A DNA stretch of 64,000 nucleotides from Larix kaempferi (taxonomy: Eukaryota; Streptophyta; Pinopsida; Pinales; Pinaceae): contig BSBM01001441.1 in NCBI GenBank assembly GCA_027924585.1, positions 519,588-583,587 on the forward strand. The letters are read 5' to 3'. Every line of letters starts with the position of its first letter. The first letter of the stretch is position 1. A program made the position numbers and the translations under genes. A model generated the notes under the pieces. It was not told the DNA's origin and did no database searches. It was given only the letters and a program-made list of their open reading frames with translations. Below, piece after piece: positions 27,180 to 38,115 of the stretch.

Positions 27180-29650
27180 GGAAGAATTGGTGGGGGTTGG
27201 GGTCTTAGGTATTCTAAATTTGGTTTTAGGAGGATAAATGAATTTGATCATTTCTAACCATCAGATCTAGAAGGATAGTGTTAAAAGGAACCCCTAGTTG
27301 AGTTATCCCACATATTTGAATCCAATCATCTTGTTTACATTGATTCTATTGAGGCCTCAAGCACTTAGAGCAATCATAAGGTAGGTTCTAGTGCAATTGC
27401 AAAGAGATTAGATTAGTTTCCTGTCAAGAACAATCTCATAGTAGCTCTAGATTATTATCGGACCATTATCATGGAGGTAGGTAGGTTTGTTCATTTCCCA
27501 ATATTGCTAGAAATGGGAACAAGAGGTAAGAATCATGCTTCACCTTTCAAGTTCAATCATTATTGTATGCAATATGAAGAGTACAAATATTTTGTTAAGT
27601 TCAGTCGAGATCCTTACAAAATGGACATAAAGGAATCATGGTGCAATGAAACAACACTACAAACATCAATATACAACTAAATATTGAGTTAAGAACAATC
27701 TCAATCAGAGAATCAAAATTGAGAGATATGGAGCTAAATTTGGTGGGATTCTATAGCATCTCTTTCACTAAGGGCATTAGGGAGGAAACCATTAAGTAAC
27801 TAGAGGCTTTCAAAAAGGAGAAGCAAAGTTTATTGGCCTAGAAAGAGGCTAGATGGAGGTGGGAAAACAAGGCCATTTCACTTCAAGAATGGGATGAAAA
27901 CACATCCCTTTTCTATAGGCAAGATCAAAGCACTATATGGAGGATGAAGGATATTCATGGAAGAGAGTGTAATTCCTTTAAAGGCTTCTTAGAGGAGGAA
28001 AAAGATGCTATAAGTCTATTTACATGGATCCAAGGAAGGAGAATAGTATGGATATATTGGCAATAATTTCACAATTTGGTAGAATGGTTTCTCCATAGGA
28101 CAATGAAATATTATTCCAACATGTATCTAAAGAGGTAAGGAGGTTGGGAGCTTGTTTCTTTACATGGATCCAAGGAAGGAGAATAGTATGGATATATTGG
28201 CTATAATTTCACAATTTGGTAGAATGGTTTCTCCATAGGACAATGAAAGATTATTCCAACATGTATCTAAAGAGGTAAGGAGGTTGGGAGCTTGTTTCAA
28301 GTAGAAAGGTAAGATTAATGGGTGGCTAACTAAACTTTTCAATGGGTTTTATGATCTAGTGGAGGATGATTTTCTTAAAGCAATGGAAACATCTAGGGTG
28401 AGTGGGAAGATACTAAGGGCCATGAATTCAACCTATATTTTGAATATTCCCAAAGTCTCAAGACTAGATAGTTTCGACCTTTTCATACTTATATCACTTT
28501 GAAATGTAGTGTACAAGATTATAGCCAAAACCATTGCAATGAAGATAAAATGTGTCTTGTCGTGTTCCATTTTGGGTTTCTTTTCGATAGAAAGATTCAT
28601 GATGTACCGGAATCGACCGACACATGACATCCTCCATTCAATCAAGCCTTATAGTGAAATTAGATTTGTTTAATACAAATAACAAAATCAACTATCTCTT
28701 CTTATTAATGTCAATGCTCCACATAGGATTTTATGTAAAATTTATAAATTGGGTGAGTGGAAGGATGTTTATATTCAATTAGTTTTATAGTAATTATCAA
28801 TGGTGTTGCTTCAAGCTTCTTTTAATTTGTCAATTGGGACTAGCTTGGGTGGTTGGGAAGAAGATTGTTATCCTCCCCACTTGGGTTGAAATCTCGCTAG
28901 TGACATGTTGTGCTCTTCATGAGACAATTTTTAATACGACCTTGAGCCTTGAAGATCAATTTGGTTTACCTTGGATACCATCCTCTGAATAAGGGGAATT
29001 ACTTGAGGGTTTCCTTGGGAAATGGATCTCATATAAAAAGTTTCTTTCAATCTAACAAGGGTTTGAGGAAGGGGTGCCCTCATTTCCTTTTTTTCTTTTA
29101 GTACCTAAGAGCTTAATTGGATTTATAAAGCATGAAAAATCCATGGGAGTCTAAAAGTGATCAAGATGGTTGAGAACCTTCTCATTATTCATTTTCTTTT
29201 TGTTGATAGCAATCTCTTGTTTAGTAATGGAATTGTGATGAAAACCAAATCCTTGAGGATGATTTTGAAGATCTTCTACTTATCAATGGGATTTTAAAGG
29301 TCATTCAAGCTTATTGGATGGATCTAGCCCTAATTTGAAATAGTATTCTTTGGATAATTGAGTTAATTTTTTTAGAATTGCGTGGAAATGAAAAAAAGAA
29401 GCATGATTTCCCTTTGTTAAATGGAATAAGATTACATTGGCCTAAACTAGATGGAGGGTGGAGTCTTAAATATGAATCTATGTTCTCTTATGTCGTGGTA
29501 TTTATAGTGCTATGGAGGATTATTTAAAGGAAAGGATTTTGGAATAATACTATTATCTCAAAGTACATTCCATCTGAACCTCATGGATTAGATTAGGACT
29601 CATGCTAATTTATGAACATGGGGGTCTATATTTTCAAAATCATTGGTCTC
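27180..29650 (+). pseudogene. Plant L1-type LINE, decayed (endonuclease end to reverse transcriptase)
   Basis: Pieces of the LINE ORF2 protein follow in order across stops and frameshifts. AIAKRLDxFPVKN and VGRFVHFPILLEM correspond to the endonuclease C-terminus (SDHxPI). FKFNHYCMQYEEYKYFVK starts the linker, and EWDENTSLFYRQDQS matches the GDRNTKFFH block. ILRAMNSTYILNIPKVSRLDSFDLFILISL then NVVYKIIAKTIAMKIK matches the reverse transcriptase NxTxIxLIPK / FRPISLCNVxYKIIAK region. NKGLRKGCP matches the RQGCPLSP motif, and IHFLFVDSNLLFSN occupies the FADD active site, here VDSN. The ORF1 end and 3' tail were not resolved. The reverse transcriptase is dead. Confidence 0.85.
28019..28298. repeat. 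140-bp tandem duplication inside the LINE
   Basis: TTTACATGGATCCAAGGAAG... at 28,019 recurs at 28,159, ending in GGGAGCTTGTTTC each time, with two or three mismatches. The duplication is much younger than the surrounding decayed LINE. Confidence 0.95.
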
Positions 29651-30686
29651 AAGTTTTTGTTTGAATTGAAATCATTTGACATGGATATAAGGGGATCAAA
29701 CTTAAATTAGGATAGTATTGGACCCATGGATTCAGTTGGAGTTAGATTATTGGATGCCTCGGTATCTGGTATAGGCCATAAATTAAGTATACTTTGAAAT
29801 AGGTTTATGGAAAAGTCATATTAAGTAGTTGGGGACCAAATTGATTATTTAGTGAAGCTTTAGGATTTGAGAATAGATAATTTCATGAATGTGATTTTTT
29901 TAAGCATTAGCTATCAAAGTCTCCCATATTTCTTGGGAACAAGGATACCCTGATATGGGATTCCAAGCCCTACTTGGGGGATTTTTTCTTTTAGCCTTAG
30001 ATAGAAATCCCTTTTCTTTGAAATTGAAGGCATGGTAGATATATGGTGGTGGAGGAAAGTATTGAGTGCTAACATTTGAAAAAAAAAACTCATTTTCCAC
30101 GTGTATTTCTCTCAAGAAAAATTCGTCACTTGAGACGGCAAGAACCCAATAAATATCTCCATTGTAAGGAGAAGGAGAAGACATGACTAAATTTCTAGTT
30201 CAATTCCACTTCCCTAAGATTCTCTAATCTCCAAGTGGAATTTATAGATTTCCCGATGAGTGATAAGTTTCAAGGGTTGTTACCACTTGTTCCCTGAGGG
30301 ATTACCTCCTCCATTTTGAGTGAATATAGATTTATTAATCAAAATCACATGAAATCTAGCTACCTTCATGTTCCATTCAAATCTCAAGGTGCCTAGAAGA
30401 CAATATATAAAGAAAATGATATATTACATGGGTGAATAGCGGTTACCTATGGATTAACTAACAAGCTAATAGAATTCATGTGCCACATAAATTATTAGAG
30501 AGGAAAATTAAAAAAAAAGTCAATATGTTAGTTGACTTTACAAAATTCACTTGAAATCTAGCTACCCTCATGTTCTATTCAACTCCTAAGATTTCTTGAA
30601 GATGGTATTCAAAACAATAGGTAGATTATATGAGATATTAGTGATTAACATTGGCTTAACCAACAAGCCATTTAAATCCATGTGTA
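29651..30686. other. LINE tail region and a diverged tandem repeat
   Basis: The first 150-200 bp may be the LINE C-terminus (GGSNLN-like words). A minus frame of 94 codons at 29,900-30,184 starts MSSPSPYNGD and is open, but has no recognised family. At 30,345-30,490 and 30,541-30,685 a block (GAAATCTAGCTACC-TCATGTTC-ATTCAA...) is present twice, diverged, at about 196-bp spacing. Confidence 0.4.
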
Positions 30687-30722
30687 CTCTATGTCAAAAT
30701 AAAATAAAATAAAAATAGTGTA

Positions 30723-30784
<62 letters not shown>

Positions 30785-30965
30785 GATGAGATTCAATTTG
30801 ATTTTATGCATTTGAAATTATGTTTGTAAGTAGTATTGTCATATATTTGCAAATTAATTTGTTTTTATTTCAAAATAAAATTATATAAATTAGTTGACTT
30901 TATTTCAAATAAATAAAATTTAAAATGTTTAAAAATAAGATTTATGTATGGTATATTCATTTATT

Positions 30966-31169
30966 TTATTTTATTTCAAGGGGTAGGAATGTTGGCCTAT
31001 TGGCAACTGTATGCTTGTTAAGGCGTACAGGTTGTTAAGCAAGTCGCAGGTTCGACTTTATCGCAAAGGAGGTCACGGAGGTTACGCTCAGCTGTTTGCG
31101 CCAATCGACCCCACCCGCATGTTACCGATTCACCTCTTTAACAAAAAAAATAAAATTATTTTATTTCAA
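30966..31169 (+). mobile_element. SINE insertion with perfect 14-bp target duplication
   Basis: The insert at 30,980-31,155 is flanked by TTATTTTATTTCAA at 30,966-30,979 and 31,156-31,169. Family A copy A3 has one uninterrupted copy of this site near 44,388, a natural empty site. The insert has a tRNA-like head with A-box-like TTGGCCTATTGGCAACTG, a B-box-like CAGGTTCGACTTTATC, a GC-rich body (GGTCACGGAGGTTACGCTCAG...) and the A-rich 3' tail AACAAAAAAAATAAAA. It encodes no protein; a LINE would supply mobilisation. The insertion is younger than the A2/A3 split. Confidence 0.85.
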
Positions 31170-31699
31170 AAAGAATTATTACATTATTTAAATTGGTTTT
31201 CTAAATGGTTTCAAATTAATTGTTCTCATTTCAAAATGAATTATCATATGGTTTTGTTTTCAATTAAATTGTGCAATTTATGGTTTTTAATCAAATTAAG
31301 ATTTAATCATACTGTAATAGTATTTTTATATGCATTTCTAATTGAATAAGTACATTGTACACTTCATAATTTGTCCATTTCAGAATAAGTAAAAAAATAA
31401 AAATATTAGATCTTAAATTTAGAAAACTATGTTTTATAATGGGATTATTTATATAATTAATTAAATTGTTAGATTTGCAACTTTGAAAAAAAATGAGATT
31501 TAAAATACTTAAAGTATTATTATTGTCATTTCAATTTTAAAATTTTATTTCAAATTAAATTTTATGCTAACATTTTAAATTAACACTTTAAAATAAAATA
31601 ACATACTTAAATCATCTCAATTTAAAGTAAAATGAAAAATATTTAAGATAATTATTTTTATTGTTATTTTAATTATAAAACGTTATTTTGAGTATGATC

Positions 31700-32560
31700 T
31701 AATGTTGTCATCAAAATAAGTATAGTTAACCAAAGTCAACCATAGTTCACATGGTTAACAATAATCATCCATAGTCAACCATACTAAACCATAGCTATGT
31801 TTTGTCCATGCCATAGTGAACCACTATGAAACATTGTTCAAACATGACCAACCAAACTCAATCAAAGTCTGCCATGGTCAAACAAAGTTAACATCATAAT
31901 TAACTATAGCAAATCATAGTTAACCATAATCAAACATTATCAACCATAAATCCATGGTTAGCCATATTCAATCTGCATATTAAAACAATGGTCAACCATA
32001 ATCAACTATGGTTAGCAACAGTTATTTGAATGACAATCATAATCAAGTACAGTCAAGGAAAGCCAAACATAGTAAACCAAAGTTAAACGTACCAAAGTTC
32101 ACTAAAATTGAACATGGTCAATCCTCGTCAATAATAGCTAAACATAATCCAACATGGAAAACCTTATCTAAACATGGACAACCATGGCCAATCAAAGTCA
32201 ACAATAATCAACCATGGTCGACCATTATTAAGCATGGTAAACCATAGTCAACTATAGTAAAAAAATGGTTAACGGTATAGCAAATCATGTACTAAGCATG
32301 GTCAAGCAAGTTCAATTGAATTTCAACTATAGCCTAGCACCATTCACTACAATTAACCATAATCAGTCATTGTTAACCGTGGTTATCCACAATAAACCAC
32401 GTTTAGCCAAATCAACCATAGTCAAACATATTCAAGCAACGTTGACCAAAACGAAAGATGGTAAACCATGGTTGATTGAAGCCAATCATAATCAACCGTG
32501 GTCAGCCAAATTAAACATAATCAAACATGGTTAGGCATAATAGACAATAGTCAAACCTAG
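31700..32560 (+). repeat. Degenerate 10-bp-period array (CATGGTCAAC-like), copy in A2
   Basis: Some 80 or more consecutive decamers related to CATGGTCAAC, CATAGTTAAC and CATAATCAAA keep register over hundreds of bases with only a few 9- or 11-bp slips. The complementary strand repeats TTGAC, the core of the WRKY W-box (TTGACC/T); about a dozen such cores are present. The long open frames here (32,008-32,247; 32,265-32,534) are a by-product of the 30-bp super-period and show about 10-residue repeats (NHNQPW, KHGKP). They are unlikely to be genes. Confidence 0.85.
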
Positions 32561-33147
32561 TGAACAATAGTCGAATATATGATCAAACATATGCAGCCAA
32601 CACGATTGTGGAATTATAAGTGGTTGATATACGTCAATCGATGCCATTAGTTAAAATTTTAAAAAATTACATTGTTCCACATATGCCAACCATACTAAAT
32701 ATGTAGTTGTTGGTTATAAATAAGAAATATTGAAATATATGGATTTTTTAAATAAAAATTAACATGTAGCGCTTCTCACTTACAATGTTTTTATTAAACT
32801 CTCAAAAGTTGGACATGAATCCATATCCTTCATACGAATATCTTATCCATTACCTGCCACACTACCAATCCTCTTCGACATCATTTTTTTCCTTTTTCGA
32901 TATGTTTTCTGTCCATCTGTCTGGTTTCTTTAAGGATTCTTTGTTTCTTGTTTATTTCATATGGCCTTTCACAAGCATATTCAACGTCGATGGGAATAGT
33001 TGCAGATCTGTCCTTAACTTAGCCTAACTCAACCAATGATTGGTATTCAGCGTTGAAGGCAATTATTAGGGTGATTGTTGGAACCAAACTTGACTGGATT
33101 TATACTTCGACACTGACCAATTCCATGTTTCATACAAATGAAGTATC

Positions 33148-33381
33148 CTAACACGGAACAGACCCAAATCCCACCATAGCTAACAACCCCATGGTTTGAA
33201 AATGATCGGAAGAAATCTGATTTGAGCCATGAATACCCATCTCTTCAACATCAATACATCTAGCACACTTTAAACAACTAGAGTGTGGGAGAGGTACAAG
33301 AGGGCGGGGAGGATTTATGGTGTTCCCCTTCAACCACTCCAAAGGGCATTTGTCATATCTACGCCAATCCATCCCATGCAA
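33148..33381 (-). CDS. Conserved 77-codon open frame of family A (A2 copy), unknown
   Basis: On minus, an uninterrupted frame reads ...HGMDWRRYDKCPLEW, NPPRPLVPLPH, CIDVEEMGIHGSN and LLAMVGFGS. The A3 copy at 46,338-46,571 is also fully open at the same length, with about 12 amino-acid differences and no indel. The first codon is TTG, with the first ATG at the fourth codon, so this may be the inside of a longer ancestral exon. The four cysteines do not form a motif I recognise. It is the only reading frame preserved in both long copies outside the decamer array. Confidence 0.3.
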   Translation of the reverse strand: MHGMDWRRYDKCPLEWLKGNTINPPRPLVPLPHSSCLKCARCIDVEEMGIHGSNQISSDHFQTMGLLAMVGFGSVPC

Positions 33382-33961
33382 ACACTTTTGTTGCTCTATG
33401 CTTAGGGGACGGATAATAATTTAGGACCACCCCCATTTTTTTATTAAGATTTCATTTTCAAATAAACTACAGCATTTCTTAAGATGAAATGGATAATCAT
33501 CATTAACACCATTGTTATTATCAATAGCTTTTTAGAAAAAGTGAAGTATCTATTTAAAACATAATTTTACATTCTTAATCAATTTGTTAAATCGTGATTC
33601 TAGATATGAAAACATATTTACAATTTAATTTTGTATTTAATAAATTTTTAAAAGCCCAATAAATATTAATTTCAAGACCATTAATTTATAAGTATATATC
33701 TATCATGTAGAGAAAAATCATCATAAAGAATAAGTAAATAATTAAAAAAATAAAAATAAAATAAAATAAAAACAATAAAAGAGTTGAAATATATTTAATA
33801 AAGAAACATACCAATCAAAACATAAAAGTAAAAAGAAAATAGAAATAAATAAATACATTTAACAAGTGGAATTTGAAAAACAATGAAATTAAATTAACTC
33901 ATAAATGATACCCAGCCTTCCTTGCAATAATAATAAAAACATTTTTGAGAACAAAGTACAC

Positions 33962-34030
33962 AATTGGCATAGCTCAAGGGTATATAGCAAGTCGCACCTT
34001 TGACTTATCAAAAGTTTTTTAAAAGAACAA
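33962..34030 (+). mobile_element. tRNA-like SINE head fragment
   Basis: TTGGCATAGCTCAAGG is an A-box-like word, followed by TATAGCAAGTCGCACCTTTGACTTATC. This resembles the SINE at 30,980 (AAGCAAGTCGCAGGTTCGACTTTATC) with its B box eroded. The A3 copy keeps only TTGGCGTAGCTCAAGG near 47,181 and then diverges. It may be an old SINE at the edge of family A. Confidence 0.4.
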
Positions 34031-34675
34031 GTTCTTAATATTGCTAGGGTATTTACTTAGGTTTAATGGCGACTCAAGTAGAATAATAATGGACTAAATA
34101 AATTAGAAAACGAAAACAATGTTGAAAGTTGCAGTTCCATTTATTGTTGGAAACATTGACCATGAAATTTTTAATCCATTTTCAGAAGACTGGTATAGTT
34201 AAAAAATAAAAAATAAAACGAAAAAAAGGAATAGTCTTGATAATTGATATTAATTAACTATAATTATTTTGACCAAAGTAAGATAGTGCTATAATTTCTA
34301 CTCAAATATAATTCTCAAGAAATATGAATTCCAATCTAAACAATTTAAATTAATGCCCATACCGAAGGAGCCATGGAAAAAATTGCTTAGATTCAATGTT
34401 TTTTTATACATATAAAAAAATCAAAAGTTAATGGAGTGGTGCCATTTATGTTTCAAATGGTTTCAGCGTTATAAGTTTCCATGTGTTTGTAAAGAATTTG
34501 GGTGTATAAAATATGGTTCTACTTTAGCATTTATTTAAAAGTCCTGACTTTTCTTAGCATTTTATTTGGTCCATGAAAGGTTAACACTCCACCACAATTG
34601 AAGACTGTGTGTGTATATATATATATATAATGAAAAAATCATGGAGAAATCTTTAAGACAAGATTGTGTTGTATA

Positions 34676-34786
34676 ACAACAACAACAACAATGTAGTTTT
34701 AAGGTACCCTACCTCCTTTGGATTGGAACCTATGACTCTGTAAAAGGAAAAAGCATGTTCTTAATCGTTAAACCCATTCAAGCTCT
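34676..34786 (-). mobile_element. tRNA-derived SINE, second copy of the 17,300 family
   Basis: On minus the head reads GAATGGGTTTAACGATTAAGAACATG (34,757-34,782), then GTCATAGGTTCCAATCC as the B-box region and a short body, ending in a (GTT)n run. The head is clearly related to the minus-strand SINE at 17,300-17,455, but the 3' parts differ. Confidence 0.55.
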
Positions 34787-35448
34787 GTTATCTATTTAAA
34801 AAACTAGTTAGTGTTTTTTATACCTACAATGTAAGCCCGGGGTCAAAGAAGTAACAATGATTGTTGAATTTATTGGCAAGATGCTCAAAAATTGAGAATG
34901 AGAACAAAAGAATGATTGCATCATGGCTTGTAAATGAACAAGAGATACGAAAGTGGCAATGTTCTTGCAACATTGCCAACATACTATTTAGAAATATGAA
35001 GATTACATCTTATAAGCTACATACGTTGGGACGAAATTGTTTGAAGCCTTATGAGAATATGGGTTCCTCAAACATTCACAATTATTTATAAAATAATGCA
35101 GATATAAATAGGTACCAAATGACAAGGCAGTTGTCAAATCCTCTGTCTATTATATGTATTGAAATGAAACCTTGCTCATGATAAAAGTTTCATTACATGA
35201 TCTACACAGATAATGGCAATAAACCAGTATCTTATAAGTTTATGTTTAGAGACCAAAACATAATACGAAAGAGATCAATTATTGTTTAAATCATGCACAC
35301 ATCCTAAAAGAAACTCTCTCCATCTCATCCAAGTTGATTGATCAACCAAAATGACTAATACTGTGCTTCTAGATGGGAACATGTTCACACAACCCATATA
35401 CAATATGTATATAGTATCTTGGACTGCAATAATCCATAATCCAACATA

Positions 35449-35836
35449 TCATAACAGATGACAAAATACGTAATTCCCATATTTTGTTTTAATAATTTGA
35501 ATATGGTTGTGAAACTGGTCAATGCCATACGTGTACAATATCTCAGAGAGCAAGAAACAAAAGCACGTCATGAAACCTAAAACTTCGGCCACGGATAAGA
35601 TAAAATTTACAGCAACTGAGAAGCAGTACACAACTCCCAACATATTGATGAATAGCAACCCATGCACTTCTTTCAACGGGTTGAACTTGATCATAGTGAA
35701 CCTAGTGAGCATGATTGCGAGAGCAATAATCAAATATTATTCAATGCATAACTCATTATCACCCATTTCTTCCCACCTCCTATGTTGCTACTTCTTCATA
35801 GCAATCTTCTTTTTCGACCTGCAATTTCCAATGGCC
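35449..35836 (-). pseudogene. Hydrophobic multi-pass membrane protein relic, family unknown
   Basis: On minus, an ATG at 35,836 opens MAIGNCRSKKKIAMKK, followed by an in-frame TAG, a short hydrophilic piece and an in-frame TAA. The same frame then runs open for 94 codons with two or three long hydrophobic stretches (LIIALAIMLTRF, LLFINMLGVVYCFSVAVNFIL, VLGFMTCFCFLLSEILY). A basic N-terminus followed by membrane spans looks like a small plant membrane protein such as the CASP-like kind, but no diagnostic residue was confirmed. The two stops make it non-functional unless an intron removes them. Confidence 0.3.
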
Positions 35837-36065
35837 ATAAATTAAGAAAACACTTGCATACCAACCTTACAATCTTAAACACTTACAAGTTTAACCTTTA
35901 TATTTAAACTGCCCTGGATTTTAAAATTCTCATGATGCAGGAAAAAACAATTGAAAGTTACACTAATTGGTCAACATATTCGAAACTTAAAATAAATCCA
36001 TGATATTACGATTAAAAGGAAACATTCTCGTATAATTAAACTCTGCAAATACACTGACTGCACCT

Positions 36066-36165
36066 TACTAGTGAATCTGAGGCTGACTTTTGTCTCCCCA
36101 AAATAAGTCTTGTCTTACCAGTGAATGCGAGGCCCACTTTTATCTCTCCACAATAGGTCTTGTCT
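36066..36165. repeat. 50-bp tandem pair
   Basis: TTACTAGTGAATCTGAGGCTGACTTTT... at 36,066 is followed by TTACCAGTGAATGCGAGGCCCACTTTT... at 36,116. The units are diverged, both ending near TAGGTCTTGTC or TAAGTCTTGTC. Confidence 0.8.
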
Positions 36166-37855
36166 AGAAGGATGACGATGTAGGGCATCGAGGGTACGTT
36201 GCCTTCCATGAATAATGCCTCCAATGGAACGCTATGCACCACAATCATGAATTATAAGAAATAAAATGAAGCAAAAATAACATTGTAAAAATATGGAAGA
36301 ATGCAAGCTTTAAGAAAATGGTTGAGATTGCAATGATGGGGACTCATATGCACCTTTCTTCTCCAACGAAGCCATCCGCGTTTGCAAGTATCGTTGTCCA
36401 TTGTTTTTAAGGTAAGGTCAGTAACCCCCTCGGATATAGTGAAAACAAATTGCTCTTTCCATTCTGGATTGCTACCTCCACCTGCTATGCTCAGAGATCT
36501 TGATAGATAATGTTATATATATATCTTTTCAAACAAGATTTTTTTAAATCTCATCTTCCCACCAATATTACAGGGGACTCGGTCATGATTAAAACCTCAC
36601 TCTAAAATCTACCTTAAAAGGATGTTTTCACATAGATTTAGATAGCCTAGTAAATTGAATTTTGTTATTGTTTGAAAGGTATTTAAACCCTGAAGGCCTA
36701 TAAACAAATTCAAGAATGTTAAGTCCTCCCACAATGTACTAATGGAAGACCAGGGATACTTTTGGCACATGCTAGTAGTAGATCAATTATGTTCTCAACA
36801 ATAAATCTGATACATGTGCACACACTGCTCAAAACACATGAATGTGCATACCCACAGGATGCAACGTTGCTCTTCTATTGTTGAGTTCGGAATTGGATGA
36901 TGAGTACGGATATGTTGTTGCTAATCTTTTATTTGTTCCCAGTGTTCTTCTCATTAGAAATCCGGTGGAAGAAAAATTAGGCCTCAAATAAAGGAATGAT
37001 GCGTCAACGATTTGCTCAAGCCAGCTAAAGGCGATTCATTGCAGGAATTTAAGATCCCATTTATGGATCATTTTGTATTTGGGATGTCATGTGATATTTT
37101 GTTTAATGCATGAATCTTCGAATCCATAGATAGCCATGCCTACTTCTCTTAATTCGTGAGCCCTCTTCAAATCCCTTCTCCTTCTTTGCTCTTTGGGAAA
37201 ATATAGCACACTGGGATATTACATGTTGGACTTCACAAAATCATCTTTCAAACCATATAACTCAATAAAATAACATTTTTTTCTAATTTTTTACAAAAAT
37301 AGTTATAATTTGAATTAAAAAATAAAAAAACCAGTTGCAATAGCACAGGAAAAAATTACAAAATATGCCTCAAGGGCCTAAATTCTATCTTCTAGAGACT
37401 AGATCTAAATCGAGATCAAAGTAAGAATAAAGAAACTCAAATCAACTACAGAGTGACATATTGAATGTTCTGCATGTTCTTCATTATCAGAATGTGATTA
37501 TTGTGATGCAGTAGCATCCAAAATCCTTTATATGCTTTATCAACAGATTGTTTAGCACTAATTTGTTCGTCATCTCCCCTGAAGGCACTATGTGTCCAAT
37601 GAAAGAGACTCAACATAATTGTTAATGCCTAATCCTTCCCATTCAGCTTGTTTAGCGTAATTTGTATTCGCTACCATCATAAGTTTTTTAAAACCTGCCA
37701 ATTATTAAACCAGTGCATCATTCTGCCAATTAGTGAAGGAGTAACCCAGCGGCTACAGTCTTCATCGTAAACAGGATGATTTCTCATCTTAATATCACAA
37801 TTAACCTCTTGATCAAATTGTTTTTCTGTTCTACAGAATTCAAATGCTCCCACTC

Positions 37856-38115
37856 GAGGGATGATTTTAAGAACCCCCCCTAAATTTATATGTATAAAAA
37901 ATCGGCGAATCCTCATGATACACAGAAAAGTGTGAAGGCTATTTTATCAATAATATAATATGTATATATAATTGTTTGGAAAATCTTTCACAGAATTCTA
38001 AAATATTGTAAATTTTGGGCAATTCTTTCACAAAATTATAAAAACTTGTAAATGTTTTGGTGAATCTTTCACGAAATTAGAAAATCTTGTGAAATCGTGG
38101 CGAATCTTACACTAA
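37856..38115 (-). mobile_element. hAT-family fragment, inverted
   Basis: GAGGGATGATTTTAAGAACCCCCC, then CTAAATTTATATGTATAAAAAATCGG-GAATCC, CATGATA and GTGAAGGCTATTTTATCAAT. This matches, inverted, the right end of the complete element at 20,881-22,799. The subterminal units (CTTTCAC-AAATT--AAAA-CTTGTAAA) follow. No opposite end or target duplication was found to the right, so it is taken as truncated. Confidence 0.7.

Larger units (their letters stand above)
24150..27830. repeat. Segmental duplication, copy 2
   Basis: Collinear with 14,690-19,600 (landmarks listed under copy 1). It carries the second tRNA-Gly/tRNA-Glu pair and a single copy of the 176-bp unit, and runs into a longer LINE. 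It has its own internal duplication: the block at about 24,941-25,090 (TTTTGATAAATTATTGGAATTGCAAG...) recurs at about 25,093-25,200 with about 152-bp spacing. Confidence 0.8.
30687..34000 (+). repeat. Dispersed repeat family A, long copy A2
   Basis: Starts TACTCTATGTCAAAATAAA, then the (AT)n tract, and stays collinear with A3 (43,917-47,190) to about ACAATTGGC-TAGCTCAAGG near 33,985. Identity is high by eye, with small indels. The order is: AT-rich leader, SINE (A2 only), ATTT-rich body, 10-bp-period array, a 350-bp unique-looking stretch with a conserved minus frame, and an AT-rich tail. No LTR ends, transposase or reverse transcriptase are seen, so the class is undetermined. Confidence 0.85.
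34787..37850. other. Mostly unassigned stretch with two minor features
   Basis: Contains the membrane-protein-like relic at 35,480-35,840 and the 50-bp tandem pair at 36,066-36,165. The plus frame at 34,861-35,091 and the minus frame at 37,677-37,916 are open but show no known domain. The rest is ordinary AT-rich DNA in which I see nothing. Confidence 0.35.

Noticed and set aside
32008-32534. Two open frames with NHNQPW / KHGKP repeats (and counterparts at 45,241-45,768)
   Set aside because: They are produced by the 10-bp-period array (30 bp = 10 codons) and drift with it; no independent coding signal.
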